From the NCBI GenBank assembly GCA_958296015.1, contig CATQIH010000043.1, forward strand, positions 29,079-93,078: a stretch of DNA of 64,000 bases, read 5' to 3'. This document shows positions 8,801 through 17,639 of the stretch, one piece after another (within the stretch, counting starts at the first letter, position 1; each line of letters opens with the position of its first letter). Position numbers and translations under genes: made by a program. The notes beneath the pieces are model-generated. The model saw nothing but the letters and a program-made list of their open reading frames with translations. It was not told the DNA's origin and searched no databases. The stretch is from Cyclobacteriaceae bacterium. GTDB lineage: Bacteria; Bacteroidota; Bacteroidia; Cytophagales; Cyclobacteriaceae.

Positions 8801-11800
8801 CGTCTGCACCAGGTTGCCTGCCTGGTCGTAGTAGTAGAGGGTGTAGTGGTACTCTTTGGGTGCATAGGTGTAGGTCATGCTCTCAGTGGCCTTGCTCAGG
8901 CAACTGGTATTACCCGTGCGCAGCAGTTGGGTGACTTCTTCTTCCAGCAGTTTATCCGTTGCTACACGCAGCAGATGGTCTGTTTCTGCCTGCCTTGCGC
9001 CCAGGCACTGCTCTAACCTATCATCCCAGTTGATGTCAAAGCGGAAGTTGGCTAAAGTTGGGTTGTCTTGTTTGTATTGCTTACATATTATAAAATCATT
9101 TTCACCTAAGGGTACTACATCTACAGTAATTGTACGCGTATAAAGTGTAAGTTCTGTTGCCCAATTGTTTGTAATTATACAACGATATTTACCGTCGGAT
9201 TGCTGTGTGGTATTTGTTACTTTGTATTCCCTTTGCGTAGCACCAGAAATATCTTGCCAGTTACCTGCTACTTGTTTTTGCCATTGATATTTATTCTGTG
9301 TAGCTGTCGATGGATAAGAAATATTTAGCGTTTGTCCTTCGTAAACAGTAAGTGTTTTTTCTACACCAACAGTATCTTGAGGAGCATAGTTAAAGAATTC
9401 TGAAGGAATAACAGACTGGTTTACATCAGTAAACAAAGGCTCTATATCATCAAAAACAAATTGGTTACTATCAATACGAAACCTTGCTTCTAAAAATGGT
9501 GCCCCATCAGTTGGTGAGCCAGAATAAGGATATAAATTTGTAAATGTCGGCAAACTGCCTTCAAAATTATTATTATTTAAGAGTAATGTAGTTAATCCAA
9601 TTTCATTAAGAGATGTAGGTATATTTCCTGACAAATGATTGTAACTCAAATTTAAAAACCATAGATCGGTTAAATCCCATGAATTATTCGCAATATTCCC
9701 GCTTAAATTATTATGACTAATATCTAACCAATAATTACCACCATCATCTATACTAGAAGCTGTAATTATAAAATCTTCTAATTGGTTATAACTTAAATCT
9801 ACAAAATCATAGCTAGTGAGTAAAGAAATAGTTCCGTTAAAATGATTATGACTTAGGTCTAGCCAATAGAAATCTTCTTGCATATTAAAATTTATTGTAC
9901 CTGTGAAATTATTATAACTTAAGTCTAAGCCTCCAAGATCAAGTAAATTCTCTAAGGTAGGGATATTACCTATAAGTAAATTGTGGTCTAAAGATAAAGT
10001 CTGGAGGCTAATTGCATTGCTCAAAGTTATAGGAACTTCTCCTGTAAGATCATTATAACTTAATTCAAGTTGTGTTATTTTGTTGTTAAAAATCTCACTC
10101 GGTATATTTCCATAAAACCTATTATTATCAATGTAAATACCATCTAACTTATCAAAAAGCCCAAGCTCAGCGGGAATATTACCAAACAGGTTATTTTCAC
10201 TCAATATTAACTCTGTTAAGTTATGTAAATTCACCCATTCTGGAGGAATATTTCCTCCAATTTCATTGTGGTAAAAATTTATTTCTCCTAATTTTGCTAG
10301 ATTTGCGAGTTCTGGAGGCAGCGTTCCTGAAAGATTGTTATAACTTAACAGAATTTGCTGAACATCTCCATCTATCACAATTACTCCCGCCCAGTTACCT
10401 AGTTGATAACTTGTACATGGATCACAACTTAACCAATTCTTTTTGCGGTTCCAATTATTTCCATTAGTGCTATTGTATAGTGCTTCCAAAGCGGCTTGCT
10501 CAATAGCATCAGGAACTTGTCCTTGAGATGAAGTAGTCTGCATAACTGATGGACTACTTAATTGTAAGGGACTAAGAAGTGTGTCAGCCTTTTGAACGTC
10601 TTTTCCTAAATTCATTATGTTTTCACGATAATAAAGCTTGTATTGCTCTTTTAAGTCTGCCCAAGAAGCCCCTGGATTACTTTTAAATATACTGTCCAAA
10701 ATTTGAGAATATACAGACCTAGGTTGACTTTTATTGCTGTTCTTTGCTCTCTGCAATTTCAAGCCAGTTTCTTTCCCCGGATTGGAATCTGAGTTTATAC
10801 TTGCTTGAGCCATTGAGGGATTAGATATAGCATAACTAATATCATTCTCTAACACCACCACCTCGCTCTCCAAACACTCCATCGGATTTTCTACAGCAAA
10901 TGGACTGATTCCACAACTATGGTTTTTAAGTACATTATCAATAGCCGCCAGATTTTTATCTTTGGGAGTAACTAAATCTTCCTGTAAAATAAGCCTAAAG
11001 AAGTTATCTGGACGAGCATTGAAATAAGCTTGAAGATTAGTCCTAATGATACTCTTTTGCTGCTCGTCCAGCGTAATATCGCAAATGTCGATGAAGCTGT
11101 TTACTTTCATATCCAGTTCCGTTTCAGATATGGGACCTGTTATACCTTTGCTTTCGCCCCAGGCTTTCAGAGCTTCTTTTTCCGTAGGGATACCTTCTTT
11201 GATTTGAAGTTCTTCAATAGCTGTTGAACATCCTTTCGCTATAGCAATCTCCAGGTTTACCTGCCGCTTGGCTTCCAGATAAAAGCTTTTGAAATGGCTC
11301 CAATGTAAAGTATTGAGTTGCTCTTGATAATCAGCTTCTACAATCCCCCCTTCCCGGTATTTTTTTATGAGATCCCAATAGAGGATATGCATCCCATTCA
11401 CATCAAAATTACCATTTTCATCCAGATAAAAGGCGGTATTGTCTGGGTTAGTCACATCATATAAGGAACCACTCAGTGTATTGGTGCCATCTGTTTCTTT
11501 ATCTCCATCGCTATCAAAAGCTACGGCACCTATTACTACATTGGCAAGTTTTGTATGAATACCGGCTTTATATTCCGAATGCTTTTGATCTATAAAGAAA
11601 GGGTCTTTGGAGGCGATGTCTACGTTTCCTGATTCATCTGTGATCAGACCGGAACTGATGGCTGCACTCCAATTCCCAATCCTGGTAATTTTCCTTTCAA
11701 ATTCTTTTCCTGATTTGTTGTCCTGGCAAAGTTCATACTTACAGTATAAAAGATGAGCATCCAGTTCAGTTTGCGACAGGGGAGCATCCTCTTCAGGTGT

Positions 11801-14323
11801 ATTGGGTACATTTGCTTCACGGTCTACTCTTCGCTTGGCACGGATATCGAGTTCAATTTGCTTCATAATGTTAGCACAATCCTGTTCGCTTACTTCTGTA
11901 ATGGCCTGTGCTATCGCTGCATCGGCTTTTTCTCCGTCGGTACATACTTCGCAGGCACTGCTGTCTATAACATAGCGGGTTTCCAGTTCGGTGATCTTGG
12001 TCTGTACACTGGCAGTCGTGCGCAGCTGTTCTTTCAGGTCGCGGATGGTCTTTTCAGTAGCGATTAGTTTCTTCTGTATGGTGTAATCGCCTACGTCATT
12101 GAGTTGCTTGCTGAAGCTGATGGTCTGTTCCGTAGCCGCAGTGCAACTGGCAGCGGTGATGTTTTTTTTGACGTATTTTTTGCCCGTTGTGGCTTCATTT
12201 CCAACCTCGTCAGACAAATCTACCAGATTGCCGTCGGGGTCGGTCAGTGAGATTTCCAGCTGGAAGGTGCAGGATTCACAACCCATGCCTGCAATCTGAG
12301 AGCCTAACGCGCTGAGCTGGTAGACAAAGTTATATTGCGTACCCGGACTTGTGTTGAGCAGGGTGTGCTGCAGGATATTGCCTGCTTTGGTAGGGGAGTT
12401 CTTATCGCTGATATCGACGTTGATATTTGTATTGGGTAACGCCTCGTAGCTTTCCAATGCTTCCAAATTGTCTGGTTTGTCTCCTGCCAGGGCGGTAGCC
12501 ACCGTTCTGCCCTCCTGGTCCTGGTAGGTGACGCTGACCTGGTTGTTGGGGTCTACCGTCATGTTTTTGGTATAGTGGGCGGCCTTGCCAACGTTGTTGC
12601 CAAAAAGACGCTGCAGCTCCTGCTGGCTGGCTGTGCCATAAAAGTAGCGGGTGGTATGATCGTCTTTAGGTTCAGCCACATCCATACGGAAAGCCTCTCC
12701 AACGCCTGCCTGCCTGCTGATACGCCCGGTAGCATCCCGCTTATAAGACTGCTGAGAATAAGCATAGCCTTTGGCATCCGGGATATAATCCCGGTTGGGA
12801 ACGTCCATATTATTGGCAGATGCGTAGTATTTTCCTGCTCCGCTGACAGGACTCAGGGTGCTGTTTTTAAGTGAGGCGTTATCATAGTGGAACTTGTGTT
12901 TGCTGGCAGAAGTGTTGGCAGTAATACTGGACTCCGTAGAGGAAAACTGGTTGAGATTATCATGGTAGGTAAGTCCGCTGGCTGTCTGGGAAACCGGCAC
13001 CGGCAGGATATTGACGGCAGGCCGTCCTTCAAAATCATACAAAGATTCTCCTACCACGATTCTGTTCTCACTGCTGATGTTGGTCACGCTTTGCCGGTTG
13101 CGCAGCGTGCCGTCGTAGTATTGCAGTATCTTTTTATATTTGCCATCTTCTGCCAGCGTGGTATTGGCCTGCCAGTTCAGGCTGCCTTCCGCATTGATGG
13201 TGGCAATACCGTTGTTGTCTGCTCCGTCCACGTATTGCCATGCGCCGGGGATCAGGTGTTCCGGGTACTGCGGATTGATGCCTACGGCCCGTATTCTGAA
13301 CCATATTTTGCCATTGGGATAAAAAAACTGATGCGTATATAACGGTTTGGCGGTAGATATTCTCAAGCCTTCCTTAAAGGCAAAAGCTTGTGCGGCAGTC
13401 GTGCCGGTGAAGTTCTCATGACTGGCAATGAACACCCATTCCAGGTCGTAGTGACCGACGAAATCATCCACAGGCGTCCAGCTAACAGCGGTTACCTGGT
13501 TGTTTTCTTTGGCAACTTTGAGGTTGACATCCACATCTGTATCAAAGGGCAGGTCATCCCGGTGCAGGATAAAGGTCAGGGTCAGTTTTTCCTGTGGGAT
13601 GCTGGTATCAGTGGACTTACTTTTCACTCTTACTGTGTAATTATCCACGCAGGAGACCGGGGCATAATGAAACACCATTTGCTGGAACAGCTGGTCCTGC
13701 ATATTGTTGGTCAGTGTTTTGGTCCAGAGCACCTGTTCTCCCTGCATAAACTCTATCTCCAAAGCAGCCGTCCAGTTGTCATCTGCGTTCCAGTCAACCA
13801 GACTGTATGCCAGTTGCACACCCACCCAGTAGCTGCCTTCCAGACAGGGCGGAGCCTGGAAGATAGGGTATTTTGTGCCTACTGCCAGATTACTGTATAG
13901 TATATCACCAGGACTCTGGGATACTGGTTTGAGCACCTGCCCGTCCTGCCCGGTTTTGATAGCCTGCGGAATATAGGTGTTAGCAGATATGACCATCTCA
14001 TTAGAATACACATTCTGCGTTTCCAGGTGGATACGGTAGGTATAGAGCGAATCAGGCATCAGGTTCTCATCGCTGTAGGTGGTGGAGCCTGCCGGGGTGG
14101 TGAGTACCTCAAAGGCACCTTCCCCTGTCTTGCGTTCCAGAATCAGCGTTTCACCTCCGGCCGGGTTGTTCCAGCTGAGGGTAATAGCCGTTGGGGAGGT
14201 GGCCTGTGCCTGCAAAGCAATATCTTTGGAAGCTTGTGCCAGAGCTAAAGGTGCGGATAAAATAAACACGGACAGAAGCCAGCAGAAGCTGACAAAGCAG
14301 ATATGTTGTTTATTGAATTTCAT
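5867..14323 (-). CDS. giant RHS protein with Fn3, LRR, Ig-like and lipase-like tip
   Basis: About 2818 residues. The signal peptide MKFNKQHICFVSFCWLLSVF... ends near ALA|QASKD; an ATG eight codons upstream (14347) is possible, but 14323 gives the normal signal. Order: a fibronectin III-like module (about 45-105), Bacteroidota RHS N-terminal region, a long helical segment (about 700-1280), ten or so leucine-rich repeats with L-x-L-x-x-N-x-L-x-G-x-I/L-P spacing (about 1295-1630), an Ig-like module (about 1650-1730, WQWQ...YRCI), YD repeats, and the RHS core ending DQDG near 2590. The unique tip holds LVGYSHGG (serine about 2674), HVNDMVW (Asp about 2741) and SHTDLPSH (His about 2786), the order of an alpha/beta-hydrolase lipase triad. 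It is probably exported and delivered on contact. The LRR block in an RHS protein is unusual. Its stop overlaps a putative immunity gene. Confidence 0.85.
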   Translation of the reverse strand: MKFNKQHICFVSFCWLLSVFILSAPLALAQASKDIALQAQATSPTAITLSWNNPAGGETLILERKTGEGAFEVLTTPAGSTTYSDENLMPDSLYTYRIHLETQNVYSNEMVISANTYIPQAIKTGQDGQVLKPVSQSPGDILYSNLAVGTKYPIFQAPPCLEGSYWVGVQLAYSLVDWNADDNWTAALEIEFMQGEQVLWTKTLTNNMQDQLFQQMVFHYAPVSCVDNYTVRVKSKSTDTSIPQEKLTLTFILHRDDLPFDTDVDVNLKVAKENNQVTAVSWTPVDDFVGHYDLEWVFIASHENFTGTTAAQAFAFKEGLRISTAKPLYTHQFFYPNGKIWFRIRAVGINPQYPEHLIPGAWQYVDGADNNGIATINAEGSLNWQANTTLAEDGKYKKILQYYDGTLRNRQSVTNISSENRIVVGESLYDFEGRPAVNILPVPVSQTASGLTYHDNLNQFSSTESSITANTSASKHKFHYDNASLKNSTLSPVSGAGKYYASANNMDVPNRDYIPDAKGYAYSQQSYKRDATGRISRQAGVGEAFRMDVAEPKDDHTTRYFYGTASQQELQRLFGNNVGKAAHYTKNMTVDPNNQVSVTYQDQEGRTVATALAGDKPDNLEALESYEALPNTNINVDISDKNSPTKAGNILQHTLLNTSPGTQYNFVYQLSALGSQIAGMGCESCTFQLEISLTDPDGNLVDLSDEVGNEATTGKKYVKKNITAASCTAATEQTISFSKQLNDVGDYTIQKKLIATEKTIRDLKEQLRTTASVQTKITELETRYVIDSSACEVCTDGEKADAAIAQAITEVSEQDCANIMKQIELDIRAKRRVDREANVPNTPEEDAPLSQTELDAHLLYCKYELCQDNKSGKEFERKITRIGNWSAAISSGLITDESGNVDIASKDPFFIDQKHSEYKAGIHTKLANVVIGAVAFDSDGDKETDGTNTLSGSLYDVTNPDNTAFYLDENGNFDVNGMHILYWDLIKKYREGGIVEADYQEQLNTLHWSHFKSFYLEAKRQVNLEIAIAKGCSTAIEELQIKEGIPTEKEALKAWGESKGITGPISETELDMKVNSFIDICDITLDEQQKSIIRTNLQAYFNARPDNFFRLILQEDLVTPKDKNLAAIDNVLKNHSCGISPFAVENPMECLESEVVVLENDISYAISNPSMAQASINSDSNPGKETGLKLQRAKNSNKSQPRSVYSQILDSIFKSNPGASWADLKEQYKLYYRENIMNLGKDVQKADTLLSPLQLSSPSVMQTTSSQGQVPDAIEQAALEALYNSTNGNNWNRKKNWLSCDPCTSYQLGNWAGVIVIDGDVQQILLSYNNLSGTLPPELANLAKLGEINFYHNEIGGNIPPEWVNLHNLTELILSENNLFGNIPAELGLFDKLDGIYIDNNRFYGNIPSEIFNNKITQLELSYNDLTGEVPITLSNAISLQTLSLDHNLLIGNIPTLENLLDLGGLDLSYNNFTGTINFNMQEDFYWLDLSHNHFNGTISLLTSYDFVDLSYNQLEDFIITASSIDDGGNYWLDISHNNLSGNIANNSWDLTDLWFLNLSYNHLSGNIPTSLNEIGLTTLLLNNNNFEGSLPTFTNLYPYSGSPTDGAPFLEARFRIDSNQFVFDDIEPLFTDVNQSVIPSEFFNYAPQDTVGVEKTLTVYEGQTLNISYPSTATQNKYQWQKQVAGNWQDISGATQREYKVTNTTQQSDGKYRCIITNNWATELTLYTRTITVDVVPLGENDFIICKQYKQDNPTLANFRFDINWDDRLEQCLGARQAETDHLLRVATDKLLEEEVTQLLRTGNTSCLSKATESMTYTYAPKEYHYTLYYYDQAGNLVQTVPPKGVKPLTQAQISSNADPAHTLLTRYAYNSLNQLTAQQTPDAGKSQFWYDSQGQLRLSQNAQQQADNHYSYTRYDALGRVTEVGEMNSTEPVASLQALLDDSAFPDNSYGLHDITTTHYDEPAAAMMPIFAQQHLRSRVSWVEVKEDPQDVQAVPVRTYYSYDAHGNVKALLQQLPGMSAKRTDYVYDLVSGNVNMVIYQYGASDQLMQKYRYDADNRLQQVHTSTDGYVWNQEAMYKYYAHGPLARIELGKHRVQGLDYYYTLQGWLKGVNGTNDANDPGQDGMGISRVGKDAFAFALGYFEGDYQGIGATPTTNQLWTRLDDQQADYKGLYNGNIAWMQTDLPGLQDKPEQAMLYRYDQLNRLVLAQGLNQFDAATGFAARSGSTGPYDAAYSYDPNGNLLSLDRHKQDGSLLDEFDYSYTPNTNRLASVEDASVETITYDEKVYSSGAIRHDGKVYRSITVKDNATAEAGQPAQLLQANESITLQPSFHAKAGSGFHAKWTTASNTGEELSEFAYEYDAIGNLTHDRGEGTNITWTPYGKVRTVSKGDGTAVSYQYDAAGNRISKRVTSNNQTKTTHYVRDASGNVLSIYQDEALQEQPIYGSSRLGMYRPKDSKADGSLSLGQRNYELSNHLGNVLSVITDEVKINVDGLHEPVILQQQDYRPFGLAMEGRSWQSEDYSYRHGFNGKEKDTDFQNNYDYGFRIYNPSIGKFLSVDPLIKKYPELSAYQFASNTPIQAIDQDGLEAFIVHGTQQTQTGVNFTSEAVSQFKRIGGNTVSDDKFRWNAPIYNNSKMRKVAAEQLVTHIVETRAKMMVNGEITENESITLVGYSHGGNVSVLAAQMLNDKFGIKVNIVTVGTPAKNSVFDTDADNWLFGNSEDPQGNPGINSHYHIRHVNDMVWKIADAAGDKSDPYYSNEPTTTNWDITNIGIKLTGPIESHTDLPSHPKLKTALKQLPKMPAAPAAGKLEEKK
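7393..8356 (-). repeat. RHS mid-section duplication (copy with 1934-2897)
   Basis: This part of the giant RHS gene aligns with 1934-2897 at a constant offset of 5459 bases, with no net indel over 964 bases and scattered substitutions. Confidence 0.8.
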
Positions 14324-14370
14324 AGGTAGCATCAGGAATTTAAGCATGATTTTGACGAAGCTTTACTTTT

Positions 14371-15120
14371 TTACTTTTTCAGCACTTTCTTTTGCAGTTC
14401 TTCAATGAGCACTTGTTGTTCTTTGACTGCGTTGATAAGAATAAAGGTGAGAGCGGTATAATCAATGGCCAACGTCTCTTCCCCTGCATCATCCAGGTAA
14501 GTATGTACCAGATCAGGGGCAATTTGCTGTAGTTCCTGTGCAATCACTCCCACGTAGGTAGGTGCTTTCTTTTCTTTTTTGCCTAGTTTGGATGGAACAT
14601 ACACGCTATCTGTTTCTGCGATCATCTGGTACTCTACAGTGTGTATATCCTTTACCATTGACAATCCTTTATTATAATCTTTGATGTTTTTCTTCAGCTT
14701 GCGGTCAGAAGTCACCTGGACGTTATTGGCTAGCACGTTGCCTATCACATGTAGTTTTTGGGAGGGGCTGTTGGTACCAATACCAATGTTTCCATCCATT
14801 CTAACATAAAAAAGGTTACTACTTTTTTCTCTTTTGACTCTGAATAAACCAATCCTGTCACTCGATAAATGGTCAGAGCTTATGGTAAATACTGTATTAT
14901 TAAAATTAGGATTAGCAAAAAAGGTAAAAGCATCTTCAGTTTCATCGTTCCAATTACCTACATAAGAAGCTGTATGGAATTCCAAATTATCTCTTTTAAT
15001 ATTCATCTCCTTGGAAAACAGACTTCCATTTACGTTTAATAGATAGTTACCAGGCGTACTGATGCCAATCCCAACATTTCCAGAACCATCAATTACACTA
15101 CTAAAGTTGATAGAAACATA
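14371..15120 (-). CDS. fibre protein with S74 intramolecular chaperone domain, 5'-truncated
   Basis: From the first in-frame ATG (15006) the product is 211 residues, but fibre homology continues upstream without a stop to about 15118 (INFSSVIDGSGNVGIG). The front of the gene is therefore missing and the ATG may not be the original start. The visible order is VGIG repeats of the type GNVGIGxxTPxxLxVNG, then the Peptidase_S74 tail-fibre chaperone domain: VTSDRKLKKNIKDYN, VGVIAQELQQIAPDLV, then a coiled-coil end EQQVLIEELQKKVLKK. In phage endosialidases this domain trimerises the fibre and cuts itself off; the Ser-Asp and Lys-Lys residues of the start motif are present. It ends 47 bases before the giant RHS gene and probably formed an operon with it. 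At 15120 it is joined to an unrelated XRE remnant. Confidence 0.75.
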   Translation of the reverse strand, partial: YVSINFSSVIDGSGNVGIGISTPGNYLLNVNGSLFSKEMNIKRDNLEFHTASYVGNWNDETEDAFTFFANPNFNNTVFTISSDHLSSDRIGLFRVKREKSSNLFYVRMDGNIGIGTNSPSQKLHVIGNVLANNVQVTSDRKLKKNIKDYNKGLSMVKDIHTVEYQMIAETDSVYVPSKLGKKEKKAPTYVGVIAQELQQIAPDLVHTYLDDAGEETLAIDYTALTFILINAVKEQQVLIEELQKKVLKK

Positions 15121-15360
15121 TTAGAAAGGTATGAACGAGGTGAGGCCCGGCCTTATTTGGAGATGACTGCTAAACTAGCCGAGGCATTAGGCGTATCTTT
15201 GGATTACCTGGTAGGGGCCACCGAACTAGAACTGGACAACCATATCCTGCAAATAATCCAGTGGATACAACAACTACCCGACAAAGGCCGCGAACATCTG
15301 TTCTATCTGCTGGATAACGTACTCCAAAATGTTAAGGCTAAACAGGCTTTCGCTTCTTGA
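15121..15360 (+). pseudogene. XRE-family regulator remnant (5'-truncated)
   Basis: The plus-strand frame from TTA 15121 reads LERYERGEARPYLEMTAKLAEALGVSLDYLVG, the end of a Cro/C1-type helix-turn-helix with the ERGEARP turn and the DYLVG hinge. It continues to a normal C-terminal tail ending at TGA 15358-15360. The first two helices and the start codon are missing, because upstream of 15121 the DNA is the minus-strand fibre gene. An internal ATG at 15157 would give 67 residues without a DNA-binding helix, so function is unlikely. The join marks a deletion or recombination point. Confidence 0.65.
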
Positions 15361-15379
15361 TATTTGCTTTAATACTGGC

Positions 15380-15751
15380 TTAATTATCTACCAATGTTCT
15401 AAAAGTATATTGATATTCTTTCCCCTCTTCTGTTATAAGAGTAAGTGTGTCTAAATAAGATGGTTTTATTACCAAATCTCCTCTTTTGGCATTATTGTAA
15501 AATTCCTTATTATCATTAAGTTCTGAGGTTACAGGAGAAAACAAATAATATTCATCCTGGTTTTCTACTGAGAAGTAAATCATTTTGTATTTTATCTGAA
15601 TATTTGAGAGCTTACCATATATTGCTGATTTATGAAATGTCTCCATCATATTTGATATCTCTGGTAGCTTTTGCGAAGACCAATATAAAGAACCTGCTAC
15701 AAGAAGGCCTAAGAAAAGAATTAAAAAAAGGTAAACTTTTGTCATTTTCAT
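15380..15751 (-). CDS. small membrane-anchored protein, putative immunity to the second RHS tip
   Basis: The 123-residue product starts MKMTKVYLFLILFLGLLVAGSLYW, a single N-terminal membrane segment, followed by a hydrophilic beta-rich domain of about 95 residues expected in the periplasm. No family was recognised. Its start overlaps the end of the upstream RHS tip (ATGA at 15748-15751), as expected for a coupled toxin-immunity pair. The lack of a lipobox cysteine makes a membrane anchor more likely than a lipoprotein. The immunity function is inferred from position only. Confidence 0.7.
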   Translation of the reverse strand: MKMTKVYLFLILFLGLLVAGSLYWSSQKLPEISNMMETFHKSAIYGKLSNIQIKYKMIYFSVENQDEYYLFSPVTSELNDNKEFYNNAKRGDLVIKPSYLDTLTLITEEGKEYQYTFRTLVDN

Positions 15752-16896
15752 TTATTCAATATCCAAGTATTGCTAATTCCACCCGCTCCTCTACCAATAG
15801 AGGGAAAACCTATTCCTATATTGACACCGCGACCAATTATACTTTCTCCTATTGCTGTTCTCGTATATGAGCCATGTACACCTACAACTATACCAGCTTC
15901 TACTCCTGCTGTCCCCCAAATTGTAGGAAAGTCACCATTTGGTGTACTTGTCTGAAGCAGTGTTTTCCGAATATTGTTTACTGTACCTAAATAGTTAAAT
16001 CCTCCTATATTTATTGTTGCATCTACAGCCATACCAGCCCCTAATGCCTGAGTAGCAGTAAATGTTGGATAAAGTGATGCATCAGGGCCTCTAGTTATCC
16101 AATTGGCTTCAATACTAGTTCCCCCTCCAATACCAGCTATCCCTGTAAAACCGCCACCTACATATATAAAATCAGGGAAAGCGGCACGTCCTACGGGACT
16201 ATTATATAAATTTTGAGCAAAGTTATCTCCAGGTCTCCCAGAGATTATTTCTACAGAATTCAATCTCCCTTGAGAAAGGTCACCATCATTCAGCACCCTA
16301 GTAACAGTAAATCCATCTAGCTTATTCCCTCCGATCGCTCCGCCGCCATTAAAGGTTTTGTACAGCCATGCACCATGTTTGGTATCAAACCCACCATCTG
16401 GATCAATAAAAGAAATAGGATTGTTTCCCATTCCCAGATACGGACTAGCATACTGCCCATAGGGATCAGTAGAAAGCCACCTTCCCACAACAGGATCATA
16501 TTGTCTGAGTTCAAAAGCCACATAACCAGTTTCGTTTATTTCATGCTCGGCGAATTCCCCTTGATAGCCATACCTGCTAGGCATACCGGCACTTCGGGCA
16601 ATGCTTCCATACGGGTAGTAGTCAGCATAATACTTCACATCTACGCCTATTTCATCTGTGACTGGCTTACTAATAATAGCCCTGACATTGCCTAAATGAT
16701 CTTTAAGCTCATAATCAGTGCTGTTGTCTTGCTTGTTATACAAGCCTAACCTGCTGGCTCCATAGACTGGCACTTCTGTTTGAGCAAGTGCAGCATTGCC
16801 TTCTTTCTCATAAGTGCTCATCAGGTTACCAGATGCATCTCTGACATAGTAAGTGGTCTTGGTGAGATTGCCTGCCTGATAGCTTTGCTTGCTCAC
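15748..16896 (-). CDS. displaced RHS tip with unrecognised glycine-rich toxin domain
   Basis: The reading frame begins at GTG 16896, which overlaps the stop of the upstream MORN gene (GTGA), and codes for 382 residues without a signal peptide. Residues 1 to about 170 are RHS core copied from the full-length gene at 17640-22199 (TYYVRDASGNLMSTYEKEG, YELKDHLGNVRAI, YDPVVGRWLSTDP, MGNNPISFIDPDGG). Residues about 171-382 are unique and rich in Gly, with segments such as YVGGGFTGIAGIGGGTSIEANW and a repeated alternation of Gly with small hydrophobic residues. I recognise no catalytic motif; pore formation is one guess for such a composition. It is a displaced C-terminal cassette that may be used after recombination into the full gene, or translated by coupling from the MORN gene. 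The immunity candidate overlaps its 3' end. Confidence 0.75.
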   Translation of the reverse strand: MSKQSYQAGNLTKTTYYVRDASGNLMSTYEKEGNAALAQTEVPVYGASRLGLYNKQDNSTDYELKDHLGNVRAIISKPVTDEIGVDVKYYADYYPYGSIARSAGMPSRYGYQGEFAEHEINETGYVAFELRQYDPVVGRWLSTDPYGQYASPYLGMGNNPISFIDPDGGFDTKHGAWLYKTFNGGGAIGGNKLDGFTVTRVLNDGDLSQGRLNSVEIISGRPGDNFAQNLYNSPVGRAAFPDFIYVGGGFTGIAGIGGGTSIEANWITRGPDASLYPTFTATQALGAGMAVDATINIGGFNYLGTVNNIRKTLLQTSTPNGDFPTIWGTAGVEAGIVVGVHGSYTRTAIGESIIGRGVNIGIGFPSIGRGAGGISNTWILNK

Positions 16897-17624
16897 TCTT
16901 TGCCTTCTGTCATCTCAGGCTGTACATAAAGGTTTGTTTCAAATTCAAAAAAATTTGTATAGCCTATCTTTGAACTATCTTTAGCTACTTTAAAATAATC
17001 TTCTACCTGTCCTGCAATAATGATTTTTCCCTTTTGTTTTGGGGTGAAGGAGAAGGTAGATATTCGTTCATTAGTTATTAATGTGCTAATGGTATCACTT
17101 AAAATACCAGTTTCTCTATCATACCGACCTACTAGAATTCTAGTCTCTCCTAAAGGTTCATTATTAAAACCAACTCTAAATGTATATGAATCTCCGTGAA
17201 AAATAGTATCAGCCTCTGCGATGAAAACGGGTTCATAAGTTGATTTATAAAAAGTTCCTGTGCTATCGAATGCGGCTGAACTAACCACTAAGTCTTCATT
17301 GTATTTATCTACTCCTTCAAGTATTCCGTCTTTTCTATAGTAAGAAAACAGGCCATGAGCTTTACCCTGTTTGTAGTTTCTAACAGATTTGACCTCTCCA
17401 GACTTATAGTATGATATTGCTTTACCTACTTTTATACCATTCTTATAATGTTCGTAAGCTTTGACTCCGCCGGTAGGATAATAGTACACTACTTTCCCTT
17501 GAACTTTTTCGTTTTCTCTAATAAATTCAGACTCAACTGCTCCATTGTCGTAATAAGTAAATTCTTTCTCAGGTTGACAAGCAACGCAAATTACGAACAG
17601 CCATATAATTTTGCTTAATCTCAT
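16893..17624 (-). CDS. MORN-repeat lipoprotein (YwqK-like), putative RHS immunity protein
   Basis: The 243-residue product has a short hydrophobic start ending FVICVAC, so Cys16 is the probable lipidation site. Residues about 20-115 hold MORN/YwqK-type repeats: YYDNGAVESEF, YYYPTGGVKAYEHYKNG, YYKSGEVKSVRNYKQGKAHG and YYRKDGILEG. A beta-rich domain follows. YwqK-family proteins are annotated elsewhere as antitoxin-like partners of secreted toxins, and this one sits 15 bases after the stop of a full-length RHS toxin gene, so it is the best immunity candidate for that tip. Its stop overlaps the GTG of the displaced tip downstream. A MORN lipoprotein of the same design (41795-42619) opens the secretion operon, so a structural role in the system is an alternative. 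Confidence 0.75.
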   Translation of the reverse strand: MRLSKIIWLFVICVACQPEKEFTYYDNGAVESEFIRENEKVQGKVVYYYPTGGVKAYEHYKNGIKVGKAISYYKSGEVKSVRNYKQGKAHGLFSYYRKDGILEGVDKYNEDLVVSSAAFDSTGTFYKSTYEPVFIAEADTIFHGDSYTFRVGFNNEPLGETRILVGRYDRETGILSDTISTLITNERISTFSFTPKQKGKIIIAGQVEDYFKVAKDSSKIGYTNFFEFETNLYVQPEMTEGKE

Positions 17625-17639
17625 ATAATCAATTTTTTA

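Noticed and set aside
9440..10440. LRR block as a separate gene inserted in the RHS gene
   Set aside because: The reading frame is continuous on both sides with no start, stop or repeat borders.
15748..16896. Displaced RHS tip as an independent normal gene
   Set aside because: It lacks a signal peptide and the RHS shell. It is kept as a cassette that may rely on coupling or recombination.
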